64,000 bases of DNA, taken from Candidatus Brocadia sp. (lineage in GTDB: Bacteria > Planctomycetota > Brocadiia > Brocadiales > Brocadiaceae). The stretch is taken from the NCBI GenBank assembly GCA_013360945.1, contig JABWAQ010000022.1:1-64000 (forward strand). Reading direction: 5' to 3'. The position numbers and the translations under genes are program-made. This document shows positions 41,827 to 51,343 of the stretch, piece after piece. The stretch's first letter is position 1; each line of letters starts with the position of its first letter. The notes beneath the pieces were generated by a model. That model saw only the letters and a list, made by a program, of their open reading frames with translations. It was not told the DNA's origin and searched no databases.

Positions 41827-43211
41827 ATTCATGGACAATTCGCACAAAACTCACCTTCTGGTATACCAGCATTTTCGGATCAACGCTTGCCATCTTTGGT
41901 TTATTAACATACCTCGCATTCTCTTATGCAAGCAACAAACGCATAGATGTTGGGCTGAAAGAAGAGGCCGAAGGTATCGCTCATTACCCACAAACCAGCA
42001 CGAATTCTTTCAAGGAATACATAAAGCACATCTCAAATGAAAGCGATGAAGAATGGGCACTGGAAAAGTATGTAGCGATACTTGATTCTGCAGGAAACCT
42101 TCAATTCCGATCAGGAAATCTAACCGATGCCCACCTGCTGCTCCAGAGCCATCAGGTCAGGGAAATCTTTTCAGGAATGACCTACTACAAGACTGTAAAG
42201 AACTCAAAGGGGCGTCTTTTGCGTATCATTACGATACCCATGGAGGACAAACAGAGATTAATTCAGATTGGGATTGTTATTAACAAAGATAGTGCGCTCA
42301 ATATTTTTCTGTTCACCCTCGCAGCTTTGGGACTCCTTGCGATTGCAAGCAGTTGGTTTGGTGGCCGCTTTATGGCTAAAAAGGCCCTAACGCCCATAGA
42401 TCGCATGATAAAAGAACTTCAGAAAATTGAAACCGAACAGTTGGAAAAAAGACTAACATTTCATTCTGCAAAAGATGAAATCAACGCACTTTCAGAGGTT
42501 ATTAACGAAATGTTGTCTCGTTTAGAAAATTCCTTTAACCAGACACGCCGGTTCACAGCGGATGCATCCCATGAATTGCGCACCCCCATCGCTATTATGA
42601 AGGCTGGGATAGAAGTTGCTTTGTCTAAAGAAAGGGATCTTCGCGGCTATCAGCAAGTGCTTGCCAATACCCTTGAGGATCTCAGGCGTCTTTCAAAAAT
42701 TATAGAAAACCTGTTTATCCTCGCAAAGGCCGATGCAGGGCGATATGAATTACATATGGAACGGATGAATCTTTGTCCTGTTGTTACGGAAATTGCTGAA
42801 CAATTAAAGCTTATCGCTGAGCCGAAAAATATCTTTGTATCAACAGAAAAGATGGAGGATGCATTCATCGATGGGGACGAGTTGCTTATCCGGATGTTGC
42901 TCTTAAATCTGGTAGATAATGCCGTGAAATATACCCCTCTCAATGGGACCATTACGCTGTCACTTGGCAAAGACAATGGCTGTGCAAAAATCATCATTAC
43001 AGATAATGGCATTGGTATCTCTCAGGAAGATATTTCGCATATATTCGACCGGTTTTACCGGGCAAACAAGGCGCGCACCGCAGACCATACCGGTGGCGGA
43101 CTTGGCCTAAGCATCTGCCAATGGATCGTCAAATCTCATGATGGCACAATAACGGTAAAAAGTGAACCGTGTAAGGGAAGCGCCTTTACGGTTGCACTGC
43201 CCACCTGCTAG
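41823..43211 (+). CDS. Membrane sensor histidine kinase
   Basis: This 462-residue kinase has two membrane helices (about 13-33 and 160-180) enclosing a sensor region of about 125 residues, a HAMP linker (about 181-235), HisKA with phospho-acceptor H250 (DASHELRTP), and an HATPase domain with LNLVDNAVKYTP, DNGIGIS and GGGLGLSIC. The sensor part carries ExxE patterns (E47xxE50 and E73xxE76) reminiscent of the metal-sensing motif of PmrB; this is suggestive only. It is translated together with the response regulator. Confidence 0.93.
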   Translation: MNSWTIRTKLTFWYTSIFGSTLAIFGLLTYLAFSYASNKRIDVGLKEEAEGIAHYPQTSTNSFKEYIKHISNESDEEWALEKYVAILDSAGNLQFRSGNLTDAHLLLQSHQVREIFSGMTYYKTVKNSKGRLLRIITIPMEDKQRLIQIGIVINKDSALNIFLFTLAALGLLAIASSWFGGRFMAKKALTPIDRMIKELQKIETEQLEKRLTFHSAKDEINALSEVINEMLSRLENSFNQTRRFTADASHELRTPIAIMKAGIEVALSKERDLRGYQQVLANTLEDLRRLSKIIENLFILAKADAGRYELHMERMNLCPVVTEIAEQLKLIAEPKNIFVSTEKMEDAFIDGDELLIRMLLLNLVDNAVKYTPLNGTITLSLGKDNGCAKIIITDNGIGISQEDISHIFDRFYRANKARTADHTGGGLGLSICQWIVKSHDGTITVKSEPCKGSAFTVALPTC

Positions 43212-43465
43212 CTTCTCCAGTCATGCCCATTTTTTCGTTAAGAAGTGTCCCTTGTATTTTTGCGCATGCCGGAGAAATAAAAGCCCACAAAGCAGAACCT
43301 TCGAACAAAACTACTAAGATTACAAAAAATTAATTTTGTGTTAATCCTCCGTTCATATGCCGCAGGGTATAATGTGACATGTATCAAAAAAGCAAGGCAG
43401 ATGGATAAGGATATGGTCAGATAGTGCAAACAGGTAAAATACTTTTTGTAATAATTACAATTATT

Positions 43466-43570
43466 CTACTGTAAATATTACAAATCTTTACAGTAGTACT
43501 CAGTTTTACAGCACAAGAAACGAAAACTCATGTAATCCCAATACGGTTACTTTCAATATACTTACAGTAC
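43466..43570. promoter_or_regulatory. Cluster of TTACAG sites, including a perfect inverted repeat
   Basis: CTACTGTAAA (43466-43475) and TTTACAGTAG (43487-43496) form a perfect 10-bp inverted repeat with 11-base spacing. Two more direct copies follow, TTTACAGCAC (43505-43514) and CTTACAGTAC (43561-43570). They lie between the two-component genes and the LAB_N gene and look like operator sites. The remainder of 43212-43688 has no other feature. Confidence 0.5.
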
Positions 43571-43688
43571 TTACCTGCCGTAAATTCTCTTTTCAAACCT
43601 GCCTGGTACTCTTGTTGCAAATGTAATGTTGGATCTTATTTCCAACAAGGGAAGATGTGGAAAAACTCAGTTAAAAAGGAGCTTATGT

Positions 43689-44054
43689 ATGCATTGTAAT
43701 GTTGCACTTGCCGTTGCGTGGTTTGCCCAGGAGCATCGTCTGTTCGGATTAAATTGGAGTTACCTCACCATTCTTGGATTCATTGGTAACGCGATATTTT
43801 CCACCCGGTTTTTAATCCAATGGATAATCTCGGAAAAAACAGGAAAAAGCGTGATTCCCAATTCATTTTGGTATTGGAGCATCGCGGGAAGCGCAATCAT
43901 GTGTATCTATTGGATCATGGAACGCAGCCCGGTTGGAATACTGGCCTATCTGCCAAACTCATTCATTTATATGCGTAATTTACATTTAATCAGGAAACAC
44001 ACACTTGCAGCGCCTGCATCAACATCAATGCAAACCCCCTGTAAACAAATTTGA
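43689..44054 (+). CDS. LAB_N-domain membrane protein (LpxB N-terminal-like)
   Basis: The 121-residue product has about three hydrophobic helices and the LAB_N pattern: GFIGNAIFSTRFLIQWIISE, KSVIPNSFWYWS and YLPNSFIYMRNL. This domain occurs alone or fused to lipid A synthesis enzymes and is often found beside membrane glycosyltransferases. The start is the ATG at 43689 because AAGGAG lies 7 bases upstream; the longer frame from 43626 has none. Its position at the head of a run of GT39 enzymes suggests a part in building or moving lipid-linked sugars. Confidence 0.8.
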   Translation: MHCNVALAVAWFAQEHRLFGLNWSYLTILGFIGNAIFSTRFLIQWIISEKTGKSVIPNSFWYWSIAGSAIMCIYWIMERSPVGILAYLPNSFIYMRNLHLIRKHTLAAPASTSMQTPCKQI

Positions 44055-44070
44055 AGTAAGGTTTGCACCT

Positions 44071-44796
44071 ATGTCAAAAGACGAACTATTCAAAAGTAAC
44101 ATGACAACTATAGCGGACTTTAATTTTGGAGAGAAAGTCGCTTCAGTATTTGACGACATGCTGGACAGGTCTGTTCCGTTTTATCGGGAAATCCAAAGAA
44201 TGATCATGGAAATGGCAGCCGATTTTGCCGTTGAAGGAACGAATATTTACGATCTTGGATGTTCCACCGGCACCACCATTCTCAATTTAGGTCAGAATAT
44301 CCCCGGTAAGGTAAAATTCATTGGCGTTGATTACTCGCAGGACATGCTTGCCAGGTGTAAACAGAAACTCGCTGAGTGTTATTTCGCCAGGGAGCATGAA
44401 CTGATCTGTGCCGATTTGAATCAAGGTGTAAACATCGGGAATGCCTCGGTCGTGGTCATGGTTCTTACGCTTCAATTCATCAGACCGTTAAACCGGGACA
44501 AATTGATTCGCAGCATCCTGAGCGGGTTGAATGAAAACGGATGTCTGATCCTTGTGGAAAAAGTCTTGGGGGAAGACTCCGTTTTTAACCGGCTCTTCAT
44601 AAAGTACTATTACGACTTCAAGAAGCGTAATGGATACAGCGAATTAGAAATCGCACAAAAACGTGAGGCGCTCGAGAACATATTGATCCCTTACAAGCTC
44701 TCAGAGGACAGGGAACTCCTGCTGAAGGAAGGATTCCGGTATTGTGATGTATTTTTCAAGTGGTATAACTTTTTTGGAATGGTCGCGGTAAAATGA
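44071..44796 (+). CDS. cmoA: CmoA-like carboxy-SAM synthase / class I methyltransferase
   Basis: This 241-residue protein resembles CmoA, which makes carboxy-S-adenosylmethionine from SAM and prephenate for wobble-uridine modification of tRNA. Matching segments are ASVFDDMLDRSVPFYREI, YDLGCSTGTT, IGVDYSQDML and LILVEK. The start at 44071 (MSKDELF) fits the family length. No cmoB is nearby. The next gene overlaps by four bases (ATGA), which links it to an envelope-type methyltransferase and leaves room for a different methyl-transfer role. Confidence 0.82.
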   Translation: MSKDELFKSNMTTIADFNFGEKVASVFDDMLDRSVPFYREIQRMIMEMAADFAVEGTNIYDLGCSTGTTILNLGQNIPGKVKFIGVDYSQDMLARCKQKLAECYFAREHELICADLNQGVNIGNASVVVMVLTLQFIRPLNRDKLIRSILSGLNENGCLILVEKVLGEDSVFNRLFIKYYYDFKKRNGYSELEIAQKREALENILIPYKLSEDRELLLKEGFRYCDVFFKWYNFFGMVAVK

Positions 44797-45515
44797 TGGT
44801 CAAAACAGGCGCCTTCTTTTTTCGATACCGGAATGTCCTTTTTCCCTTGGTCTTTGCCTTGCTTTTTTTTGAGGGGACGTGGCCGGTATGTGACAGTAAC
44901 CTTACAGAGAGATGGGAAGTTGTCATCGGAATTATCATAGCGCTGAGCGGTCAGATATTGCGGGCGCTTACTATTGGACTTGTCTATATCAAACGCGGTG
45001 GTAAAAAAAAGCAGGTGTATGCGAAAAATCTGGTTCAGGATGGGATTTTCAGCCATTGCAGAAACCCCCTCTACTTAGGAAATATCTTGATCCTTCTTGG
45101 GGTTGGGATCGCAGGAAATTCTCTCCCCTTTGTTATGTTTGGGCTCCCGTTTCTTCTCTTTGCCTATGCAACGATCATCTGCGCAGAGGAGGACTACCTG
45201 GAAAAAAAGTTTGGTCAGGAGTTCAAAGACTATTGCAAACGGGTCAACCGCATCATTCCTGACTTTTCAGGAATAGGGAATACCATTAAAGATATGGAAT
45301 TTAACTGGAAGCGATTGATTGTAAAAGAATATGCCACACCCTTTGCATGGATCATGGGGCTATCACTTTTGATCATGAAGGATATATACTTAGACCACGG
45401 CTATGAGGCCGGCAAATATACCTTATGGCCATTGTCAATTTTGATTATAATTGTTACCGGCGCATTTTTCACTGCCTGGTATCTGAAAAAAAATAAGTTC
45501 CTGCGAGTGAGATGA
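44793..45515 (+). CDS. Isoprenylcysteine carboxyl methyltransferase-like membrane protein
   Basis: This 240-residue protein has about six hydrophobic segments and the ICMT/phospholipid methyltransferase signature RNPLYLGN followed by AEEDYLEKKFGQEFKDY. Bacterial members methylate lipids or other membrane substrates with SAM; the true substrate is unknown, since bacteria lack prenylated CaaX proteins. The start overlaps the CmoA-like gene, so the pair is co-translated. The C-terminal 60 residues add two further hydrophobic helices. Confidence 0.82.
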   Translation: MMVKTGAFFFRYRNVLFPLVFALLFFEGTWPVCDSNLTERWEVVIGIIIALSGQILRALTIGLVYIKRGGKKKQVYAKNLVQDGIFSHCRNPLYLGNILILLGVGIAGNSLPFVMFGLPFLLFAYATIICAEEDYLEKKFGQEFKDYCKRVNRIIPDFSGIGNTIKDMEFNWKRLIVKEYATPFAWIMGLSLLIMKDIYLDHGYEAGKYTLWPLSILIIIVTGAFFTAWYLKKNKFLRVR

Positions 45516-45603
45516 GGATTCAAAATCACACCGGTTCCGCATCATTTCCGAAGTGTTGTCATCTGAACTGCGCCTCTTTATTTTGTTTATAATCATGTAA
45601 AAA

Positions 45604-47241
45604 ATGGAAGCACAACCGAAACATCATTCTGAAAAAAGAATAACAAAGAAGGACATTCCTTATCTCTCAGGCTTAATCTCACTCGGTCTTGTTCTATTCC
45701 TGTTTTATACATGGGAGATACCGCTTATTGATCCCGATGAACCTCGTTACGCCTCTACAGCAAGCGATATGGCGCTTAACAACGATTGGATCGTGCCACA
45801 CTTTAATGGCGCTCCGCGCATTAATAAACCTCCCCTCTTCTATTGGGCCATTGCCATATCCTATAAAATTTTCGGGATAAACGAATTCAGTGCGCGACTA
45901 CCCTCAGTCCTGGCAGCCATAGGCACGGTGTTGATCACCTATTTATGGGGGAAAAGGATTGAAGACCGCAATAATGGATTTTGGGCCGGTGTGATGCTGA
46001 TGGCAAGCCCACTATTCTTTTTCATTTCCCGATTATGCATTACCGATATGCTACTTACCTTTTTTGTCTGCGCCAGCCTTTACCTTTTCTTCATCGAATA
46101 TACTGAAGCTCATAAAAACAATCTCAGGAGGGTATTCCTTTACTTTCTCCTGAGTATGGTTTTTCTGGTAAAAGGACCGGTAGGTATTTTGTTGTTTATC
46201 CTGATCGTCATGGGGTTCCTCGTATGGATATGCGACTTTCAATATATCAGAAGGCTTTGGTATCTGCCAGGATTCCTGCTTTTCCTGAGTATCATTTGTG
46301 CGTGGAGTATTCCCTTCTGGCTATCCCTGGGAACAAAACAAATCTTTACATTACTTTCGCAAGAGATGTCAGGCAGATTTGTCAGCGGCTATGCCCACCC
46401 GCAACCTTTTTATTATTATTTGCCGGTATTTTTCATGGGATTTTTCCCCTGGTCGTTATTTGCATTTCTTCCTTTTCTGCATGTCCTGAAGCAAAGGAAA
46501 AGTATGCCGGAAAAAGAAAAAAGACAGGTGTATTTTTTCTGTTCCTGGGTCATACTTATCTTAATATTTTTTTCCCTGTCTCACTCGAAATTGATGACCT
46601 ATATCCTTCCGATATCCCCTTCCATTGCATTACTGACCAAGTCACTTTCCCGATGTGAGGCGGAAGGCGCTTTGGGGAACAGGCGCTTATGGATATTGAG
46701 GCTTGCGCTATTTGTATCCGCAACGATTCCCCTGGCGCTGATTTTTGTAATGCTAAAATGGGCTCCAACGGTGCGTGGTTTATCCACAATTCATACGGTC
46801 ATTCCCATTATTATTCTTCTCGTTGGGGCAGCGGTATCACTCTATACCTTCTTCATGAGCAGGCGTTTTCTCCGGGTAATAAAGGTCTTTTGTTTCACCA
46901 ATTGTTTAGCTCTTGGCATCACCATGGCTTATTCAGTGAAATACCTGGAAGTCTTTCGGTCAACAAAGGATATTGTGGAACACTGTCTTTCCGACAAGAA
47001 GCATTATGTGCTTTACAGTTATGGAAGAACTGAGCCGAGTCTTGTCTTTTACAGTAGGAAAAATGTACTGGAAATAGAGGCGGATACCAAATTTAAAAAA
47101 CTTGTTTCTGATAAAGAATGTTCTCTTTATGTCGTAATGAGTATGCATGATTATCAGAAAAAGCAGGAATGGATTCAAAAAAATAAGTTACATGCCGTGT
47201 GTCAGAATAATACGCATGTTATCTTAGAAAAAGACTGGTAA
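45604..47241 (+). CDS. GT39-family membrane glycosyltransferase (ArnT/PMT_2-like)
   Basis: This 545-residue protein has about eleven to twelve transmembrane helices and the GT-C loop motif DPDEPRYA (residues 43-50) with the catalytic acidic pair, then NDWIVPHFNG and KPPLFYWA as in ArnT. Such enzymes move a sugar from a polyprenyl-phosphate to lipid A or another acceptor on the outer face of the inner membrane. Its DNA has the lower GC of the flanking genome (one 60-base line counted by eye: 37%), unlike the adjacent arn block. It is a good candidate for the L-Ara4N transferase. Confidence 0.82.
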   Translation: MEAQPKHHSEKRITKKDIPYLSGLISLGLVLFLFYTWEIPLIDPDEPRYASTASDMALNNDWIVPHFNGAPRINKPPLFYWAIAISYKIFGINEFSARLPSVLAAIGTVLITYLWGKRIEDRNNGFWAGVMLMASPLFFFISRLCITDMLLTFFVCASLYLFFIEYTEAHKNNLRRVFLYFLLSMVFLVKGPVGILLFILIVMGFLVWICDFQYIRRLWYLPGFLLFLSIICAWSIPFWLSLGTKQIFTLLSQEMSGRFVSGYAHPQPFYYYLPVFFMGFFPWSLFAFLPFLHVLKQRKSMPEKEKRQVYFFCSWVILILIFFSLSHSKLMTYILPISPSIALLTKSLSRCEAEGALGNRRLWILRLALFVSATIPLALIFVMLKWAPTVRGLSTIHTVIPIIILLVGAAVSLYTFFMSRRFLRVIKVFCFTNCLALGITMAYSVKYLEVFRSTKDIVEHCLSDKKHYVLYSYGRTEPSLVFYSRKNVLEIEADTKFKKLVSDKECSLYVVMSMHDYQKKQEWIQKNKLHAVCQNNTHVILEKDW

Positions 47242-47414
47242 TTTCACTCATTTTCGTTTAAAATGACCGTTTAAAAAAATGATCATATAAAATGCATTTT
47301 CCTATTATCTCCTATGATCCATCGCAGTTAATAGCCATGTTGGTTTCGATCAGAATTCCTCCGGCAAAAATCCAGGACGAAGGCCATTTGAGTATAGTTT
47401 ATTGAGTTCCAGAT

Positions 47415-49190
47415 ATGAATAGAGAACAGAACAAATTTGCTGAAAGATACGAGCGGTCTGATATAGCAATACTCGTCATGGGCTGCGTGCTCGTATTCTT
47501 TGCCCTCGGCGACCGCGCGCTTTGGGGTGCGGAGGGACGGTGGGCCACGATAACCAGAGAAATGATGCTCACCGGCGACTATTTTCATCCGACCATAAAC
47601 GGCGAGCCGTATTTCGACAAACCGCTGCTCACGTACTGGCTCATTGCCGCGTTAGCCTTCATTTCCGGCGCGTTGAACGAGCTTATTGTCCGCCTGCCGA
47701 GCGCGATTGCCGGCGTAGCGGCGGTGTGGGCGACACTCAGGCTTGGCCGGCAGTTGTGGTCGCCTGCGGTAGGCCGCATTGCCGCAATGCTGCTGCTGAC
47801 AAGCTACGGCCTCATATCCCAGTCGCGTATGGCTGCCGCCGACACGGAGAATCTCGCAACCGTGATGCTGGCGATACTCTGGTACTGGCTGAGGCGCGAC
47901 AAAAATAACTTCATCACGTTCATGGTGCTCTATCTTATCGTCTTCATCGGTTCGCTCTGCAAAGGCCCGGTGGCGGCGGTTGTAACTGCCATAGGCATCT
48001 TGCCCGACGCCATAGGCGGCAAGAGATGGAAGGCATTCTTCCGCCCCTCGTCGCTCTTTGCTCTTGCCATAGGCATTGCAATTTACTTTGCGCCCTTCAT
48101 CTGGTCGTCAGGGACTACCCCGGCGTCTTACACTTCCAGCGGCCTTGCCCTTGTTTGGCAGGAGAACGTCCAGCGATTCTTCTCGCCCTTCGACCACAAG
48201 GAGCCTTTCTACACGTATATTTATTCGGCGCCTATGCTTATCCTGCCGTGGGCGCCGCTCTTCATCGCAGCCATCATCGCCGGAGTGAAGTATTTCGCAA
48301 GACTGGACAAGAATACACACTGGCTGATCAAGGTCATGGTTCTGATATTCGTTTTCTTCACCCTTTCCGGTTCCCGGCGCAGCTACTACATCCTGCCTAT
48401 CATCCCTTTCTGCGCACTTCTGACCGCCGTCATCCTGACGCGGATGAAGGAATTTCTTCCTTCCTGCATTATTCCTGCGGGGTTCACTATCCAGAAGTGG
48501 GTCATCTTCGGCGCGGCAGTCCTTGAGCTGTTAGTATTCCTGGCGCTTCTTATAGTCCCACCCAGGAGCGCAGGGGTTTCGCTTGTTGGTATTAGCCTTG
48601 CCGGTATACTCGTAGCCCTGGCCGCAATAGCGGCTGCAATAGTTACATCAATGGCCGCTCACCGCCTGGCTGTGCAGCCGGAAGAGAAGGCATTCCTCCC
48701 CCTGGCGGCAGTGGCGTTTATTTTGATGGGCGGATTCTTCTGTGTACAGCAAAACGCTTTTGAGGAATGCAGATCTGAACATCAGTTTATCAACGGGATT
48801 CAAAATGCTACGGCATGGATACCGCCTGACCGCGTAGGTCTCATGTATAAAGGGGCGGTCGATGCAAAAATGGTATTCTATCTGGATAAAGGATTACCCG
48901 TGACACTTTTTAGATACAAAGACCGGTACGCGGACAAAAATGACCCTGATAAAAAAGCTATTATGTCATTCCTGCAAAGCGATCAGCTTGGGGTGTTTAT
49001 TGCTCAGATGAGATATGTGGCGGCCTTTCCCGCCGAATTATCAAGTCTTTTGCCTGCCACGCCGACGTTCGAGGAAAAGCCCGTGCCGTTTGAATCGAAG
49101 CAGTCGCGGGAGGAAAGATGGGGGGTATGGCTCCTGAATAATCAGAATACAACGCCAGGTATCGGAGGTAAGACGACCAATGAGAAGTAA
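47415..49190 (+). CDS. GT39-like membrane glycosyltransferase, first gene of the arn block
   Basis: This 591-residue protein has about twelve membrane helices and the PMT_2 pattern (REMMLTGDYFHPTINGEPYF, KPLLTYWL). The catalytic loop reads GAEGRW, so the first acidic residue of the usual PDEPRY is alanine (A39) while E40 remains. Its stop overlaps the arnB start by 11 bases, so it is coupled to the arn operon and sits where arnT might be expected. Most of the gene is GC-rich, but about 48750-49000 drops to the host-like level, which suggests a mosaic. Whether it transfers L-Ara4N is uncertain. Confidence 0.78.
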   Translation: MNREQNKFAERYERSDIAILVMGCVLVFFALGDRALWGAEGRWATITREMMLTGDYFHPTINGEPYFDKPLLTYWLIAALAFISGALNELIVRLPSAIAGVAAVWATLRLGRQLWSPAVGRIAAMLLLTSYGLISQSRMAAADTENLATVMLAILWYWLRRDKNNFITFMVLYLIVFIGSLCKGPVAAVVTAIGILPDAIGGKRWKAFFRPSSLFALAIGIAIYFAPFIWSSGTTPASYTSSGLALVWQENVQRFFSPFDHKEPFYTYIYSAPMLILPWAPLFIAAIIAGVKYFARLDKNTHWLIKVMVLIFVFFTLSGSRRSYYILPIIPFCALLTAVILTRMKEFLPSCIIPAGFTIQKWVIFGAAVLELLVFLALLIVPPRSAGVSLVGISLAGILVALAAIAAAIVTSMAAHRLAVQPEEKAFLPLAAVAFILMGGFFCVQQNAFEECRSEHQFINGIQNATAWIPPDRVGLMYKGAVDAKMVFYLDKGLPVTLFRYKDRYADKNDPDKKAIMSFLQSDQLGVFIAQMRYVAAFPAELSSLLPATPTFEEKPVPFESKQSREERWGVWLLNNQNTTPGIGGKTTNEK

Positions 49191-50331
49191 GTTTCTACCG
49201 TTTTCAGCGCCGACTATTACCGAAGACGACATCGCCGCGGTAGCAGATGTCCTTCGTTCCGGCTGGATAACCACAGGCCAGAAGTCGGCCGATTTTGAAA
49301 AGAAGTTCGCGGAGTACATCGGCTGTCCTGCCGCAGTCGCGCTTACATCGGCGACAGCTGGCATGCATGTGGCTTTTAAGGCCCTCGGCATCGGACCGGG
49401 AGACGAGGTTATTACGCCCTCAATAACGTGGGTGTCGACAGTGAATCTTGCAGTGCTTGCGGGGGCCAGACCAGTCTTTGTTGACGTGGACCGTGACACC
49501 CTGATGGCTTCCGCCGCATCCATCGCGGCAGTTATGACCCCGAAGACAAAAGTAATAATTCCCGTTCATTTCGCCGGCTCTGCTGTCGATATGGACCCCA
49601 TAATGGAACTGGCGAAGAAGCACGGTGTGGCTGTCATCGAAGATGCGGCACATGCAGCCGGCACACGATACAAGGGCAGCCATGTCGGCAAGACAGGCAC
49701 ATCGATATTCTCTTTCCATCCGATAAAAAATATGACTACCGGCGAGGGCGGGATGTTCTGCTCTGACGATGCCGCGCTGGTTGAACGCATCCGGCGGCTG
49801 AAGTTCCACGGCCTCGGCGTCGACGCGTTTGACAGGCAGATGCAGGGACGCTCCCCGCAGGCGGAGGTGTTGGAGCCGGGCTATAAGTACAACATGACAG
49901 ACATCTCGGCTGTGCTGGGACTGAGACAGCTTGCCCGGCTGGAAGAGTTCAATACCAGACGTACTGACCTGGCGATGCTGTATCGCAGGCGTCTGACAGA
50001 GATAGACGAATTGATTCCTCTTGCGGATGCGAAATACCCCGTCAGGCACGCATGGCACCTCTTTATCGTGCGCCTCGATACGGACAAGGCAGGCATGAGT
50101 CGCGATAGTTTTATGATGGAACTGAAGGCGCGCAATATCGGTACGGGTCTTCATTTCCGCGCCGTGCACCTGCAGAAGTATTACATCGAGAAGATGGGAA
50201 TGCGACGCGGCATGCTCCCCAATACCGAATGGAATTCCGACCGTATCTGCTCGCTGCCCCTTTTCCCCAATATGACCGGGCAGGATGTTGACGATGTGGT
50301 TGACGCAATCAAGGAAGTTCTCAAGAAATGA
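49180..50331 (+). CDS. arnB: UDP-4-amino-4-deoxy-L-arabinose aminotransferase
   Basis: ArnB transaminates UDP-Ara4O to UDP-L-Ara4N using PLP. The 383-residue protein belongs to the DegT/DnrJ/EryC1 family. SGWITTG, TSATAGMHVAF, the PLP aspartate in VIEDAAHA, and the lysine K183 in FSFHPIKNMT match ArnB closely over the whole length, including the LKFHGLGVDAFDRQ and PNTEWNSDRICSLPLFP segments. It overlaps the upstream glycosyltransferase gene, and arnC follows after 25 bases. The DNA is GC-rich. Confidence 0.95.
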   Translation: MRSKFLPFSAPTITEDDIAAVADVLRSGWITTGQKSADFEKKFAEYIGCPAAVALTSATAGMHVAFKALGIGPGDEVITPSITWVSTVNLAVLAGARPVFVDVDRDTLMASAASIAAVMTPKTKVIIPVHFAGSAVDMDPIMELAKKHGVAVIEDAAHAAGTRYKGSHVGKTGTSIFSFHPIKNMTTGEGGMFCSDDAALVERIRRLKFHGLGVDAFDRQMQGRSPQAEVLEPGYKYNMTDISAVLGLRQLARLEEFNTRRTDLAMLYRRRLTEIDELIPLADAKYPVRHAWHLFIVRLDTDKAGMSRDSFMMELKARNIGTGLHFRAVHLQKYYIEKMGMRRGMLPNTEWNSDRICSLPLFPNMTGQDVDDVVDAIKEVLKK

Positions 50332-50356
50332 TGCAAGCTATTAAAGAAAGACAGAC

Positions 50357-51343
50357 GTGGATTCGTTAGTTTCTGTCGTTATCCCGGTGTATAACGAGGA
50401 ACACAACCTCGAAGAGCTGATCAGGCGGTGTCTTGATGCCTGCTCGCAGATGAAAAGGCCATTCGAGGTCATACTTGTGGACGACGGTAGCCGGGACAAA
50501 TCTGCCTCGATGATCGCGGAGGCAGGCGCCAGACACGGCGGCAAGATCGTTGGCGTGCTCCTCAACAGAAACTACGGCCAGCATTCAGCCGTCATGGCAG
50601 GTTTCTCCGAGTCACGGGGCGAGATCGTAGTAACGCTCGATGCCGATCTGCAGAACCCGCCGGAGGAGATTCCGCGGCTCGTCGCTAAAATGGAGGGAGG
50701 CTACGACGTTGTCGCCAGCCAGCGGGAGAACCGTCACGACCCGCTTTTCCGCAAGCTCGCATCGAAGATCATCAACAGGGCGGCTCAGAAGTCGACCGGC
50801 GTAAAGATGACCGATTACGGCTGCATGCTCCGCGCATATCGCCGCCATATCGTTGATGCTATGCTCCAGTGCCATGAGCGAAGCACGTTCATCCCCATCC
50901 TGGCCAACAGTTTCGCCCGCATGACGACGGAAATACTCGTCGGGCACTCCGAACGCATGAAGGGCAAGTCGAAATACAGCCTGTGGAAACTCATCAATCT
51001 GCAGTTTGACCTGTTGACGAGCATGACGACCTTCCCTCTCCGGATGCTCAGCATAATGGGCGTGGCAGTTGCCGCCCTTGGCATAGGTTTCGGTTTGTTG
51101 CTGCTGATACTGCGTTTGGTGTATGGGACTGAATGGGCCGCGCAGGGCGTCTTCACGTTGTTCTCAATTCTCTTCATCTTCATCGGCGCACAGTTCATAG
51201 GAATGGGGCTGCTGGGGGAGTATATCGGCCGCATCTACAGTGATGTCCGCGCCAGGCCGCGCTACTTTGTGCAGCAGGTCGTCGGCAGGGAAAAAGACAA
51301 GGATGCTCCGGAAGACAAGAAAGGTCCTGATGTGATACTATGA
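50357..51343 (+). CDS. arnC: Undecaprenyl-phosphate 4-deoxy-4-formamido-L-arabinose transferase
   Basis: ArnC moves formylated L-Ara4N from UDP to undecaprenyl phosphate on the inner face of the membrane. The 328-residue protein has a GT2 domain (about 1-230) with [21 protein letters not shown] and SKYSLWKLI, then two C-terminal helices (about 232-295). The start is a GTG at 50357. The stop overlaps the arnA start by four bases (ATGA). Confidence 0.94.
   Translation: MDSLVSVVIPVYNEEHNLEELIRRCLDACSQMKRPFEVILVDDGSRDKSASMIAEAGARHGGKIVGVLLNRNYGQHSAVMAGFSESRGEIVVTLDADLQNPPEEIPRLVAKMEGGYDVVASQRENRHDPLFRKLASKIINRAAQKSTGVKMTDYGCMLRAYRRHIVDAMLQCHERSTFIPILANSFARMTTEILVGHSERMKGKSKYSLWKLINLQFDLLTSMTTFPLRMLSIMGVAVAALGIGFGLLLLILRLVYGTEWAAQGVFTLFSILFIFIGAQFIGMGLLGEYIGRIYSDVRARPRYFVQQVVGREKDKDAPEDKKGPDVIL

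Noticed and set aside
43466-43496. LexA/SOS box
   Set aside because: The CTGT and ACAG halves are present but 17 bases apart, not 8 as in the common SOS box.
49420-50169. Antisense frames opposite arnB, arnC and arnA (also 50815-51234, 51877-52488)
   Set aside because: Same cause: GC-rich DNA with few stop codons on the opposite strand. The products are rich in His, Arg and Cys and have no family features.
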